Source: Pedobacter sp014947265
GTDB taxonomy: Bacteria > Bacteroidota > Bacteroidia > Sphingobacteriales > Sphingobacteriaceae
NCBI RefSeq assembly: GCF_014947265.1
Contig: NZ_JADCNK010000002.1
Location: 248,001-312,000, forward strand
DNA: 64,000 bases
Reading direction: 5' to 3'
Below are positions 52,489 through 60,346 of this stretch, piece after piece (positions within the stretch are counted from its first letter, which is position 1; each line of letters starts with the position of its first letter). Position numbers and translations under genes: made by a program. The notes under the pieces are model-generated. The model had not been told where the DNA came from, made no database searches, and worked only from the letters and a program-made list of their open reading frames with translations.

Positions 52489-53730
52489 TTGGATATATTC
52501 GATAAGATAGCAAAGCACATGGGACCACTTGGCCAACACCAGAAATGGTCTCATGGGTATTTCTCATTTCCAAAATTAGAGGGAGAAATTGCACCTCATA
52601 TGCAATTTCGTGGAAAAGAGCATTTGGTTTGGAGTTTAAACAACTACTTAGGTTTAGCCAATCACCCGGAAGTTAGAAAAGCAGATGAAGAAGCAGCTGC
52701 AAAATTTGGTATGGCTTACCCTATGGGAGCCCGAATGATGAGTGGTAACTCAAACTATCACGAACAGCTGGAGCAGGAACTTGCAGAATTTGTAGGTAAA
52801 CCCGATGCATTTCTATTAAACTATGGTTATCAGGGCATGGTATCCATTATCGATACTTTGGTTGACAGAAACGATGTGGTGGTATATGATGCAGAATCGC
52901 ATGCCTGTATTGTGGATGGATTACGTTTGCATATGGGTAAACGTTTTGTTTACAAACATAATGATATTGAAAGTGCCCGTAAGCAATTGGAGCGCGCCAC
53001 CAAACTTGTTGAAGAAACTGGTGGTGGGATTCTTTTAATTACTGAAGGTGTTTTCGGAATGAGTGGTGCTCAGGGCAAATTAAAGGAAATCGTTGATCTT
53101 AAAAAAGATTTCAATTTCCGCATCCTGGTTGATGATGCACATGGTTTTGGTACCATGGGTAAAACCGGGGCCGGTACACATGAAGCACAGGACTGTATTG
53201 AAGGAATTGACGTTTACTTTGGAACTTTCGCCAAATCAATGGCAGGTATTGGTGCGTTCGTTGCTTCAACAGAACAAATTACCAATTTCTTAAGGTATAA
53301 TATGCGTTCTCAGACTTTTGCTAAAGCATTACCTATGCCAATGGTAATTGGTTTATTAAAGCGCTTAGAATTGCTTAAAAGCAAACCTGAATTAAAAGAT
53401 AAACTTTGGGAAATTGCAATGACCCTTCAAAAAGGATTGCGCGAACGCGGATTCGATTTAGGTGTTACCGATTCAGTAGTTACTCCGGTATTCCTGAAAG
53501 GTGAACTTTCTGATGCGACTGCCATTACTTACGATTTACGCGAGAATTATAGCATCTTCTGCTCAATTGTAGTTTATCCGGTAATTCCAAAGGGAATGAT
53601 CGAACTTCGTTTAATTCCTACAGCAGTTCACACGCTGGAAGATGTACAACGTACTTTAGACGCTTTTAGCGAAGTTGCTGAAAAATTAGAGAACGGGTAT
53701 TATAAAGAAAATCTTTTCGCTACCGTTTAA
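52489..53730 (+). CDS. PLP-dependent alpha-oxoamine synthase family enzyme
   Basis: The 413-residue protein belongs to the group of AONS, KBL, ALAS and serine palmitoyltransferase, which join an amino acid with an acyl-CoA. Motifs are NNYLGLANHPEV, YDAESHACIVDGLRL, LVDDAHGFGTMGKTGAG and the cofactor-lysine segment FGTFAKSMAGIGAF. It lacks the GSRFLNG-type word I recall in Sphingobacterium serine palmitoyltransferase and has MGARMMSGN instead, so it is probably a distinct subfamily. Lipid synthesis is a fair guess. The start is TTG (52489); a near -7 element TAAATTCG lies at 52450 with TTG 20 bases upstream. A terminator follows. Confidence 0.82.
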   Translation: MDIFDKIAKHMGPLGQHQKWSHGYFSFPKLEGEIAPHMQFRGKEHLVWSLNNYLGLANHPEVRKADEEAAAKFGMAYPMGARMMSGNSNYHEQLEQELAEFVGKPDAFLLNYGYQGMVSIIDTLVDRNDVVVYDAESHACIVDGLRLHMGKRFVYKHNDIESARKQLERATKLVEETGGGILLITEGVFGMSGAQGKLKEIVDLKKDFNFRILVDDAHGFGTMGKTGAGTHEAQDCIEGIDVYFGTFAKSMAGIGAFVASTEQITNFLRYNMRSQTFAKALPMPMVIGLLKRLELLKSKPELKDKLWEIAMTLQKGLRERGFDLGVTDSVVTPVFLKGELSDATAITYDLRENYSIFCSIVVYPVIPKGMIELRLIPTAVHTLEDVQRTLDAFSEVAEKLENGYYKENLFATV

Positions 53731-53751
53731 GATCAATCAAAATTATACAGG

Positions 53752-53782
53752 GCCCTTTAAACATGTTTGAAGGGCTTTTTTT
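53752..53782 (+). terminator. Rho-independent terminator after the oxoamine synthase gene
   Basis: GCCCTTTAAAC pairs with GTTTGAAGGGC (one T-G pair) around a two-base loop and is followed by seven T. Confidence 0.82.
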
Positions 53783-53863
53783 GTATAGGTTGGTTTTCTA
53801 AATACCTGTATATCAGTCTTTTATTCTGTTCTTGTTACGTAATATGTTTATAAAGCTATAACA

Positions 53864-53872
53864 TGTGGAAAA
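53864..53872 (-). promoter_or_regulatory. Isolated DnaA-box-like 9-mer
   Basis: TGTGGAAAA, the same 9-mer as upstream of mraZ and ftsZ, lies 115 bases before the Hc1-like gene. A single match has modest weight. Confidence 0.3.
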
Positions 53873-53986
53873 AAAACGTTTTAGAAGGCTGTTTTTTATT
53901 ATTCCAAAAGTTTTTTTATTTCGTTAAACCCTTTAAATTAGATAATTAAAACTAAAAACCTTAAAGAACCATAGGAGTAATTAAAA

Positions 53987-54163
53987 ATGAAAAAATTCGA
54001 AGAAGTAAAAAGTTTAGTGACAGCTTTAGAAGCTGATGCAGACAAATTTTATAACAAAGGTAACAGCGCAGCCGGCACCCGTATACGTAAAGGTATGCAG
54101 GATTTGAAAAACTTAGCCCAGGCTATCCGTTTAGAAGTTCAGGAAACCAAAAATAAAGCTTAA
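53987..54163 (+). CDS. Histone H1-like (Hc1-type) small protein
   Basis: The 58-residue protein MKKFEEVKSLVTALEADADK continues with FYNKGNSAAGTRIRKGMQDL and KNLAQAIRLEVQETKNKA. The AAGTRIRKGMQDLKNLAQ stretch is the conserved core of short Hc1-like proteins of Bacteroidota, often annotated histone H1. It is helical, mildly charged and lacks the long lysine-rich tail of chlamydial Hc1. It may bind DNA as a nucleoid protein, but its role in this phylum is not settled. AGGAG stands about ten bases before the ATG, and a strong terminator follows, so it is likely a well-expressed single-gene transcript. Confidence 0.85.
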   Translation: MKKFEEVKSLVTALEADADKFYNKGNSAAGTRIRKGMQDLKNLAQAIRLEVQETKNKA

Positions 54164-54185
54164 GCGAAAAAATATTATACTTAAG

Positions 54186-54215
54186 AGCCTCAGGATTTTC
54201 TGAGGCTTTTTTTTT
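54186..54215 (+). terminator. Rho-independent terminator after the Hc1-like gene
   Basis: AGCCTCAG pairs exactly with CTGAGGCT around a six-base loop and is followed by eight further T. Confidence 0.92.
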
Positions 54216-54456
54216 AACCAATGTTAATTTATTGTAAATAAATATCACACTTACTGTAAAATTTATAATACAAATTAACCTTTGTAAAATAAGTTTTTTA
54301 GCTTTCTTATTATTTGCTCCAGGTCGTCTTTCAGAGATAACATTTGCGGAAATTTTGATCTTATAACACGTCATAAGATTTACGTTAAGGCAAAGTAAGT
54401 AATTACTTAAGTGAGCGATCATTTGGTATGATTGAAAACATTATTAGCAGGATAAG

Positions 54457-55440
54457 GTGTCAAAACATTTGCAATACAATAAGGCAGAAAGTAAGGATGT
54501 AGGTTATATATTGAATGTGCTCCGTAGCATACATACAGTAGATCCTAAATTGAAAGAAGAATTTGACAAACATCTTTTAAAGCTCAGGATTAAAAAAGAT
54601 CAGATACTCTTCAATGAGAACGAAGTATGCGAATATATATACTTTATAGTTAAAGGTGCGCTAATGGGGTGTACCACTCATAATAAACAAAAAATAACCA
54701 CCTATATTTCAATTGAAAACGATTTTGTAAGTTCTATTTCCGGGCTTCACGGATCTGATTATTCTCAGGAATATGTAGTCGCTGTTGAAGATACAGATCT
54801 GCTGGCCATCCACAATAGTGAACTCAACCGTCTTTTTGCATACCATTTCGAGCTTAATTATATCGTTAGGGTTGTTTTAGGGAAATATTATAAAGCTGCA
54901 CAACAAAGGGCACACATTATCCGTGTTGGAAATGCAAAGGAAAGATACCTGTATTTTGCAAAAACGAATCCAGGCTATCTGGACCGGCTGCCCCTGGATG
55001 TGGTAGCTTCATTGTTGAATGTTAAAACTTCAACATTACTATCCATTCAGAAAAATTCTTCTAAAGCCAAAGAAGGCAATGCTGACCTTGTTGAATTCGG
55101 GCGCAAATTGGAACGTTATGTTAACGACCATCAGTTGTTCAGGCAAAAGGATATCAGGCTCAGTTCTCTCGCTCAAAAGATTGGCATAAGCAGTCACAAG
55201 CTTTCTATTGTGTTAAACAGCTATTTCAACACAAGTTTTATTGATTATATTAATCAGTATCGGGTAAACTGGATAAAGGATAGTATCCGTAATCCGGAGA
55301 TTATGCAAAATTTTACACTTGAGGCCTTGGCTTATAGTGCTGGTTTTTCATCCAGAAGTGCCTTCTATAATTCTTTTAAAAAATTAGTTGGAATGAGTCC
55401 TCTCGACTATTCGAAAAACACTGAGGGGAAAAGACTTTAG
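54457..55440 (+). CDS. Fusion regulator: CRP-like sensor domain with AraC-type DNA-binding domain
   Basis: The 327-residue protein starts with a cNMP-binding-type beta-roll (LRIKKDQILFNENEVCEYIYFIVKGALMG, about 46-74; TTYISIENDFVSSISGLHG; EDTDLLAIHNSEL). Its link helix leads to a partial CRP-like end (RYLYFAKTNPGYLDRLPLDVVASLLNVKTSTLLSIQK). A second domain (about 228-318) is an AraC/XylS double helix-turn-helix: IRLSSLAQKIGISSHKLSIVLNSYF, then FTLEALAYSAGFSSRSAFYNSFKKLVGMSPLDY. CRP-type and AraC-type readers in one protein are unusual. The start is GTG; no ATG precedes the sensor domain. Targets are unknown. Confidence 0.82.
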   Translation: MSKHLQYNKAESKDVGYILNVLRSIHTVDPKLKEEFDKHLLKLRIKKDQILFNENEVCEYIYFIVKGALMGCTTHNKQKITTYISIENDFVSSISGLHGSDYSQEYVVAVEDTDLLAIHNSELNRLFAYHFELNYIVRVVLGKYYKAAQQRAHIIRVGNAKERYLYFAKTNPGYLDRLPLDVVASLLNVKTSTLLSIQKNSSKAKEGNADLVEFGRKLERYVNDHQLFRQKDIRLSSLAQKIGISSHKLSIVLNSYFNTSFIDYINQYRVNWIKDSIRNPEIMQNFTLEALAYSAGFSSRSAFYNSFKKLVGMSPLDYSKNTEGKRL

Positions 55441-55622
55441 TTTAACGTTTTTGTTACCGATATGCCGCTTGAGGTTATTTTTAGCTGGCTTATTGTATTG
55501 ATTTATAATACTGGACAAACTTGATCCTGTTATCTTCGCCAGAATAAGCCTGATTGGCTAATTTAGTTTGACTAGCAATTTTATATATAGCTTTTACTGA
55601 ATTTTGCCAAAACTGATTAACT

Positions 55623-56105
55623 ATGATAAGAAAGATGCGTGATACAGATTGGAGTGAGGTAAGTACCATTTATCAGGAAGGAATCGACACGGGTACCGCA
55701 AGTTTTAGAACCCCAGACATTTCATGGAAGGACTGGGATTCATCACACCTTAAAACCTGCAGATTTGTGATCTTGCAGGGCCGGGAAATTGTTGGATGGT
55801 GTGCTCTTTTGCCGGTAATCGCCAATTATGACGCTGGTGGTGTTGGAGAGATTGAAGTTTACGTTAAACAGGGTTACAAGGGGCAGGGTCTGGGCTCTTC
55901 TTTATTAAACACCCTAATTGCCGAAAGTGAAAAAACAGGAATATGGATGCTTCAGGCAGGAATCTTCCTTCAGAATTCGGCCTCCTTAAAAATTCATGAA
56001 AAAGCTGGATTCAGGGTAGTAGGGTACCGGGAAAAAATAGGTAAAGCAAAAGGTGTTTGGCAGGATAACCTGTTACTGGAAAGAAGAAATAAATTAATTG
56101 CATGA
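55623..56105 (+). CDS. GNAT acetyltransferase of the phosphinothricin/methionine sulfoximine type
   Basis: The 160-residue enzyme follows the Pat/MnaT pattern: IRKMRDTDWSEVSTIYQEGIDTGTASFRT at the N-terminus, then the acetyl-CoA segment EIEVYVKQGYKGQGLGSSLLNTLI (GQGLGS loop) and LQAGIFLQNSASLKIHEKAGFRVVGYREKIGKAKGVWQDNLLLERR. Such enzymes acetylate the alpha-amine of phosphinothricin, methionine sulfone or similar compounds, giving detoxification; the natural substrate here is unknown. A convergent terminator follows directly. Confidence 0.85.
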   Translation: MIRKMRDTDWSEVSTIYQEGIDTGTASFRTPDISWKDWDSSHLKTCRFVILQGREIVGWCALLPVIANYDAGGVGEIEVYVKQGYKGQGLGSSLLNTLIAESEKTGIWMLQAGIFLQNSASLKIHEKAGFRVVGYREKIGKAKGVWQDNLLLERRNKLIA

Positions 56106-56110
56106 TAAAC

Positions 56111-56145
56111 AAAAGGCCTTTGAAAATAATTTCAAAGGCCTTTTT
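56111..56145. terminator. Bidirectional rho-independent terminator
   Basis: AAAAGGCCTTTGAAA pairs exactly over 15 bases with its complement around the loop ATAA and ends in T on both strands. It lies between two converging genes and can serve both. Confidence 0.93.
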
Positions 56146-56152
56146 ATTGTTT

Positions 56153-56428
56153 TTAGTATCTGAATGACTTATAATCATCTGCATAAATCCCTTTCTCAAA
56201 CCTCACAAGTTTTTCATTTCGAAAAAAGAAAAATTTGTAATTCGTGCTGGCGTAATATGTGCTATAAATTCTGGTTCCATCTTCTTCATTCGCAGCGACC
56301 AATTCCGGCTTGTTTTTCTTTTTGAAATCAGATTCTGACATGCCCATCGTAAAAGTAGGTTCGAAGCCTACAAAGGCCCTACAGCTCAGCATAACCAGTG
56401 CCAGGCCAATTAAAATTAATTTTTTCAT
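56153..56428 (-). CDS. Small hypothetical lipoprotein
   Basis: The frame is open 49 codons further up, but the ATG at 56428 gives a proper signal: MKKLILIGLALVMLSC with the lipobox MLSC at Cys16. The mature part has about 75 residues (GMSESDFKKKNKPELVAANE, then TNYKFFFFRNEKLVRFEKG). The word order, a short acidic-lysine stretch followed by a strand with YKFFFFRNEKL, resembles small Bacteroidota outer-membrane lipoproteins with a SmpA/BamE-like fold, but this is weak. Function unknown. Confidence 0.62.
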   Translation of the reverse strand: MKKLILIGLALVMLSCRAFVGFEPTFTMGMSESDFKKKNKPELVAANEEDGTRIYSTYYASTNYKFFFFRNEKLVRFEKGIYADDYKSFRY

Positions 56429-56660
56429 TGTGTGTTTAGTTTGTGTGTATCGAAGCCAATTCAATAATGATGCCTTTAATATTTCTAAAACTTTTGTAAC
56501 ATTATAGTTTTTGAGCTTTGTTTTAAGGTATTGATTGTCAGTTATTTTGTTTTTATGCTTTTTTATTAAACACAAAAAAAACAGATTGTCTTCATTTGCA
56601 TTTTTTCTGCAAAATCAAACAATCTGTTTTACATTGTTGGGAAATATTATTATAAGCAGC

Positions 56661-57548
56661 TTAAGCTACTTCACTTAGCTTTTCTATTTCTGCAATTATT
56701 GATTTTTCTAAAGATGCAGATGCTTTAACTAATGGCAACCTTACGGTATCGCCACAAACACCTAAATGTTTTAATGCAGCTTTTATCCCTGCCGGATTAC
56801 CTTCTGCAAATGCCAGTCGGGTGAATTCTACTAAGCCTAAATGAGCAGGCAAGGCCGCTTTATAATCGCCAGCTAAACAAAGTTTTACCATATCAGAAAA
56901 TTGCTTAGGTAAAGCGTTTCCGATTACTGAAATAATGCCTGCGGCACCCAAAGCGATCATCGGCAAAGTAACCGGATCATCCCCGGAGATTAAAAGAAAA
57001 TCTTCAGGTTTATCTCTCATAATCTGGTTAAACTGATCGAAACTTCCTGATGCTTCTTTGGTCGCAATAATGTTTTTAAAATCATGAGCCAACCTGCAGG
57101 TAGTCTCAGGACTCATATTACTTCCTGTACGACCGGGTACGTTGTATAAAATCAAATCTAAAGGAGAAATTTCAGCTAAATATTTATAGTGTTGATAAAT
57201 TCCTTCCTGGGTAGGTTTGTTGTAATAAGGACTAACAGATAAAATTGCACTATAACCTGCAGTATCGAAAGATTTTATGTCTTCAGCCACAGAGAACGTG
57301 TTATTGCCACCTATGCCGGCAATTAAAGGTAATCTGTTATTGTTAATTTCAGCAGTATAGGCCCACACCTTCTTCTTCTCGTCTTTGGTCATTGTAGCGG
57401 TTTCGCCGGTTGTACCTAAAGAAACGAGGTAATCTATCCCTCCATCTACCAGGTAATTAATCAGGTTTTTTAAGCCGTTATAATCAACTGATCCATCTGT
57501 GTTGAAAGGCGTAACTAAGGCTACACCAGTACCCTGAAATTTGTTCAT
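56661..57548 (-). CDS. dapA: 4-hydroxy-tetrahydrodipicolinate synthase
   Basis: From the ATG at 57548 the protein has 295 residues, the normal length; 13 upstream codons lie in spacer DNA. It condenses pyruvate with aspartate semialdehyde on the way to lysine and meso-diaminopimelate. It starts GTGVALVTPFNTDGSVDY, has the pyruvate-site GTTGE (45-49), LILYNVPGRTG with Tyr135 and Arg140, and the Schiff-base Lys164 in NIIATKEASGSF. The product feeds murE in this window. The next gene upstream is the broken GxxExxY copy. Confidence 0.94.
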   Translation of the reverse strand: MNKFQGTGVALVTPFNTDGSVDYNGLKNLINYLVDGGIDYLVSLGTTGETATMTKDEKKKVWAYTAEINNNRLPLIAGIGGNNTFSVAEDIKSFDTAGYSAILSVSPYYNKPTQEGIYQHYKYLAEISPLDLILYNVPGRTGSNMSPETTCRLAHDFKNIIATKEASGSFDQFNQIMRDKPEDFLLISGDDPVTLPMIALGAAGIISVIGNALPKQFSDMVKLCLAGDYKAALPAHLGLVEFTRLAFAEGNPAGIKAALKHLGVCGDTVRLPLVKASASLEKSIIAEIEKLSEVA

Positions 57549-57572
57549 TTTATAATTTACTTTTTTGTTTTT

Positions 57573-57599
57573 ACCACGGAGCCACAAAGTACACCAAGG
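57573..57599 (+). repeat. Flanking repeat of the second GxxExxY unit (dapA side)
   Basis: ACCACGGAGCCACAAAGTAC leads this 27-base stretch. An inverted partner lies at 58055-58082 (CACTTTGTGTTCTCAGTGTC leading to TTTGTGGT). The pair brackets the pseudogene in the same way as the repeats around the intact copy at 42948. Confidence 0.55.
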
Positions 57600-57613
57600 T
57601 TTTGTTCTTTTGG

Positions 57614-57996
57614 TTATAAATGGCCATTTATAACTCTTTTTATTCCATCTTTTATTTTTGACTCGTTAAAGTTAATGAGTAATCCTAGCTTACAGTTAGA
57701 GAGCTTTAAATATGTTATTGTTTGCGCTAAGTGAACATCTTTAAGAATATTTACAGCTTTCACTTCAATAATAACTTTTCTTTCAACCAAAATATCTATT
57801 CTGTCATTACAATTAAGTTTTATATCCTTGTAATGAACAGGAAGATCTATTTGATTGGAAACTTGCAGCCCTGCATTAATCAATTCATAAACCAGACAAG
57901 CCTCTCATAAGCTGACTCTAACAATCCTGGCCCAAGCTCAACGTGAACTTGATACGCAGCATTAACAATTAATTTAGCAATTTCATTTTCAGTCAT
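57614..57996 (-). pseudogene. Frameshifted GxxExxY gene
   Basis: The frame starts with ATG at 57996 (MTENEIAKLIVNAAYQVHVE), carries the signature GPGLLESAYE, and then breaks at a GAGAG stretch (plus strand CTCTC at 57902-57906). Removing one GA restores ACLVYELINAGLQVSNQID and the rest through CNDRIDILVERKVIIEVKAV to the stop at 57614. The nuclease-like D and ExK residues are still present after the shift. A two-base duplication is the simplest cause. It is the second member of this family here and also sits just upstream of a housekeeping gene on the same strand. Confidence 0.88.
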
Positions 57997-58054
57997 CCCT
58001 TAATGTTTTAAATATTTCTTATTTATTAAGCAATAGGGATGCTTTTAATCAATT

Positions 58055-58082
58055 CACTTTGTGTTCTCAGTGTCTTTGTGGT
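58055..58082 (-). repeat. Flanking repeat of the second GxxExxY unit (ligA side)
   Basis: Read on the minus strand it begins ACCACAAAGACACTGAGAAC, an imperfect inverted match to 57573-57599 and close to the left flank of the first copy at 42915. Confidence 0.55.
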
Positions 58083-58089
58083 AACCTAC

Positions 58090-60102
58090 CTACTTTATCA
58101 TTTCTAAAAGCTCGGCATCGCTGATGATCGGGACATTGAGCTTATTTGCTTTTTCCAGTTTTGATGGCCCCATATTGTCGCCCGCTACCAGATAATTCAA
58201 TTTGCCCGAAATGCTGCTCAGCATCTTTCCTCCGTTGGCCTCAATCATATCTTTTAGCTCATCGCGGCTAAAGTTTTCAAAAACGCCCGAAATTACGAAT
58301 GTTTTTCCAATAAGTCTATCACTGTCCAGCGTTATTACTTTTTCTTCAATTTCAAACTGTAATCCTGCTAATTTTAATAATTCTACCTGCTGTAAGTGCT
58401 CAGATTTTCCAAAATATTCAACAATACTCTCTGCTATTCGCTGTCCAATTTCATCAATAGCAATTAAATCCTCTACAGTTGCCTTTGCCAAATTATCTAT
58501 ATTCTTAATTCCGGCGGCCAGTTTCTTTGCTACTGTTTCGCCAACATAACGGATGCCTAAGCCAAAAAGCACTTTTTCGAAAGGCATTTCTTTTGATTTT
58601 TCAATGCCTGCAAGCATGTTTTCGATAGAACGTTCGCCGAAACGATCGAGGTTTTTAAGTTCATCTGATTTCTGGTACAAGGTATATAAATCACTAATGT
58701 GGTTTACTAATCCCCGTTTGTAAAAGGTTTCGATGGTTTCATCTCCAAGTCCGTCTATATTCATGGCCTTGCGTGAAATAAAATGCTGGATTTTTCCAAC
58801 AATCTGCGGTGGACAACCTTCATCATTAGGACAGTAGTGCACTGCTTCTCCTTCTCTCCTGATTAATTCTGTTCCACATTCGGGGCAGTTGTGTAAATAA
58901 TGAACCCTTTTAGCATCAGGCAAGCGCTTATCTAAATTTACCTTAATAATTTTTGGAATGATTTCACCACCTTTTTCTACATAAACGGTATCGCCTTCAT
59001 GTAAATCTAAACGCTCTATTTCGTTTGCGTTATGTAGTGTAGCACGTTTAACTGTGGTGCCGGCCAATAAAACAGGTTTTAAATTGGCAACCGGCGTAAC
59101 TGCTCCGGTTCTGCCCACCTGATAGGTTACCTTTTCTAAAACAGTTTCAACTTCGGCCGCTTTATATTTGTATGAAATGGCCCAGCGTGGAGATTTGGAT
59201 GTGAAACCCAATTCTTGTTGTTGCGCATAACTATTTACCTTAATTACAATACCATCAATATCGTAACTTAGTTTAAAACGTTCGTTTTCCCAATGGTGAA
59301 TAAATTCCAGAACTGCATCGATATTAGAAACCAGGCGGTTATGTTCGCAAACATGAAAACCCCAGTCTTTTACGGCATTTAAGCTTTCCCAATGGGTTTT
59401 AAATTCATTTTTATCCGTGTACAGGAAATAAATAAAACCGTCTAATGGCCGTTTAGCTACTTCCTTGCTGTCTTGCATTTTTATAGTGCCTGATGCAAAG
59501 TTACGGGGGTTTGCATAAGGGATCTCACCTAGTTCTTCACGGGCAGCATTTAAGCGTAAAAATGCCGCTTTGTGCATAAAAATCTCGCCACGGATTTCGA
59601 AATGTTCAGGGGCAACGGTCGATTTGATCTGGTGAGGGATGGTATGGACAGTTTTTACATTATTGGTTACGTCATCACCTTTTGTGCCATCACCACGGGT
59701 AACCGCACGTAAAAGTTTGCCATTTTCGTAAGTAAGACTGATAGACAGGCCATCAAATTTTAACTCACATACATATTGAAAATTATCACCAATTGCTTTA
59801 CGGATGCGTTCGTCAAAATCCCGGAGATCCTGTTCGTTATAGGTATTCCCCAGCGATAACATCGGGTATTTATGATTTACCGTAATAAAATTTTTGGTGA
59901 TATCGCCACCAACACGCTGCGTAGGCGAATTGGGATCGGCAAAGTCAGGATTTGCTTTTTCGAGCCCGGCTAGATGTTTTAATTTTTTATCAAATTCATA
60001 ATCGCCAATGGTAGGCATAGCAAGCACGTAATAGTTATAATTGTGCTGGTTTAATTCGGCCACCAGGGCATCCATTTCTTCTTTTATTGCAGTTAGCGAC
60101 AT
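58090..60102 (-). CDS. ligA: NAD+-dependent DNA ligase
   Basis: The 670-residue enzyme seals nicks in DNA replication and repair. It has the Ia-type start (HNYNYYVLAMPTIGDYEFD), the adenylation site ELKFDG with Lys115, TRGDGTKGDDVT and IRGEIFMHKAAF. The OB fold contains GRTGAVTPVANLKPV, followed by a four-cysteine zinc finger (CPECGTEL, HYCPNDEGCPP). Next come helix-hairpin-helix repeats (NIDGLGDETIE, GLGIRYVGETVA) and a C-terminal BRCT domain (GKTFVISGVFENFSRDELKDMIEANGG split near 590-616). A -7 element five bases before the ATG suggests a nearly leaderless mRNA. Confidence 0.96.
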   Translation of the reverse strand: MSLTAIKEEMDALVAELNQHNYNYYVLAMPTIGDYEFDKKLKHLAGLEKANPDFADPNSPTQRVGGDITKNFITVNHKYPMLSLGNTYNEQDLRDFDERIRKAIGDNFQYVCELKFDGLSISLTYENGKLLRAVTRGDGTKGDDVTNNVKTVHTIPHQIKSTVAPEHFEIRGEIFMHKAAFLRLNAAREELGEIPYANPRNFASGTIKMQDSKEVAKRPLDGFIYFLYTDKNEFKTHWESLNAVKDWGFHVCEHNRLVSNIDAVLEFIHHWENERFKLSYDIDGIVIKVNSYAQQQELGFTSKSPRWAISYKYKAAEVETVLEKVTYQVGRTGAVTPVANLKPVLLAGTTVKRATLHNANEIERLDLHEGDTVYVEKGGEIIPKIIKVNLDKRLPDAKRVHYLHNCPECGTELIRREGEAVHYCPNDEGCPPQIVGKIQHFISRKAMNIDGLGDETIETFYKRGLVNHISDLYTLYQKSDELKNLDRFGERSIENMLAGIEKSKEMPFEKVLFGLGIRYVGETVAKKLAAGIKNIDNLAKATVEDLIAIDEIGQRIAESIVEYFGKSEHLQQVELLKLAGLQFEIEEKVITLDSDRLIGKTFVISGVFENFSRDELKDMIEANGGKMLSSISGKLNYLVAGDNMGPSKLEKANKLNVPIISDAELLEMIK

Positions 60103-60106
60103 AAGA

Positions 60107-60114
60107 CAAATATA
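60107..60114 (-). promoter_or_regulatory. Candidate -7 element directly upstream of ligA
   Basis: Read on the minus strand, TATATTTG fits TAnnTTTG exactly and ends five bases before the ATG at 60102. Transcription would then start at or next to the start codon. No TTG is seen 19-21 bases upstream, so support is partial. A later ATG (codon 10 of ligA) is an alternative start. Confidence 0.4.
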
Positions 60115-60194
60115 GAAAAAGGAGGAAAGGGTTTTATGGTGTGGAAGACAAAAAAACTGCTCTGTTTAATCTTTTTTAAGATGTTAGCGAGAAA

Positions 60195-60297
60195 TCGTCA
60201 TTGCTGTAAAGGTCTTTTCGGCTGACGAAGCAATCTCTTACCGTGGGTCATAGCGATCGTTGTAAGATTGTGTCGTCGTCCTCCTCGTAATGACGAC
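60195..60297. repeat. Imperfect inverted-repeat element between ligA and acpH
   Basis: One end reads TCGTCATTGCTG and GACGAAGCAATCTCTTA; the other end, on the opposite strand, reads GTCGTCATTACGAGGAGGAC and GACACAATCTTACA. These are halves of the widespread CGTCATTGCGAGGAGGACGACGAAGCAATC type of intergenic repeat arranged head to head. ATGACGATTTCTCTT at 60336 repeats part of it. It has no coding capacity and looks like a degenerate miniature element. Confidence 0.6.
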
Positions 60298-60346
60298 TTT
60301 TTTAGATCGCTCCATTCCACTGCGTTTCAGGAGATGACGATTTCTC

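Noticed and set aside
54123..54422. A 99-codon minus-strand frame upstream of the CRP/AraC fusion gene
   Set aside because: It overlaps the Hc1-like gene end and its terminator, has an AT-rich translation and no recognisable start.
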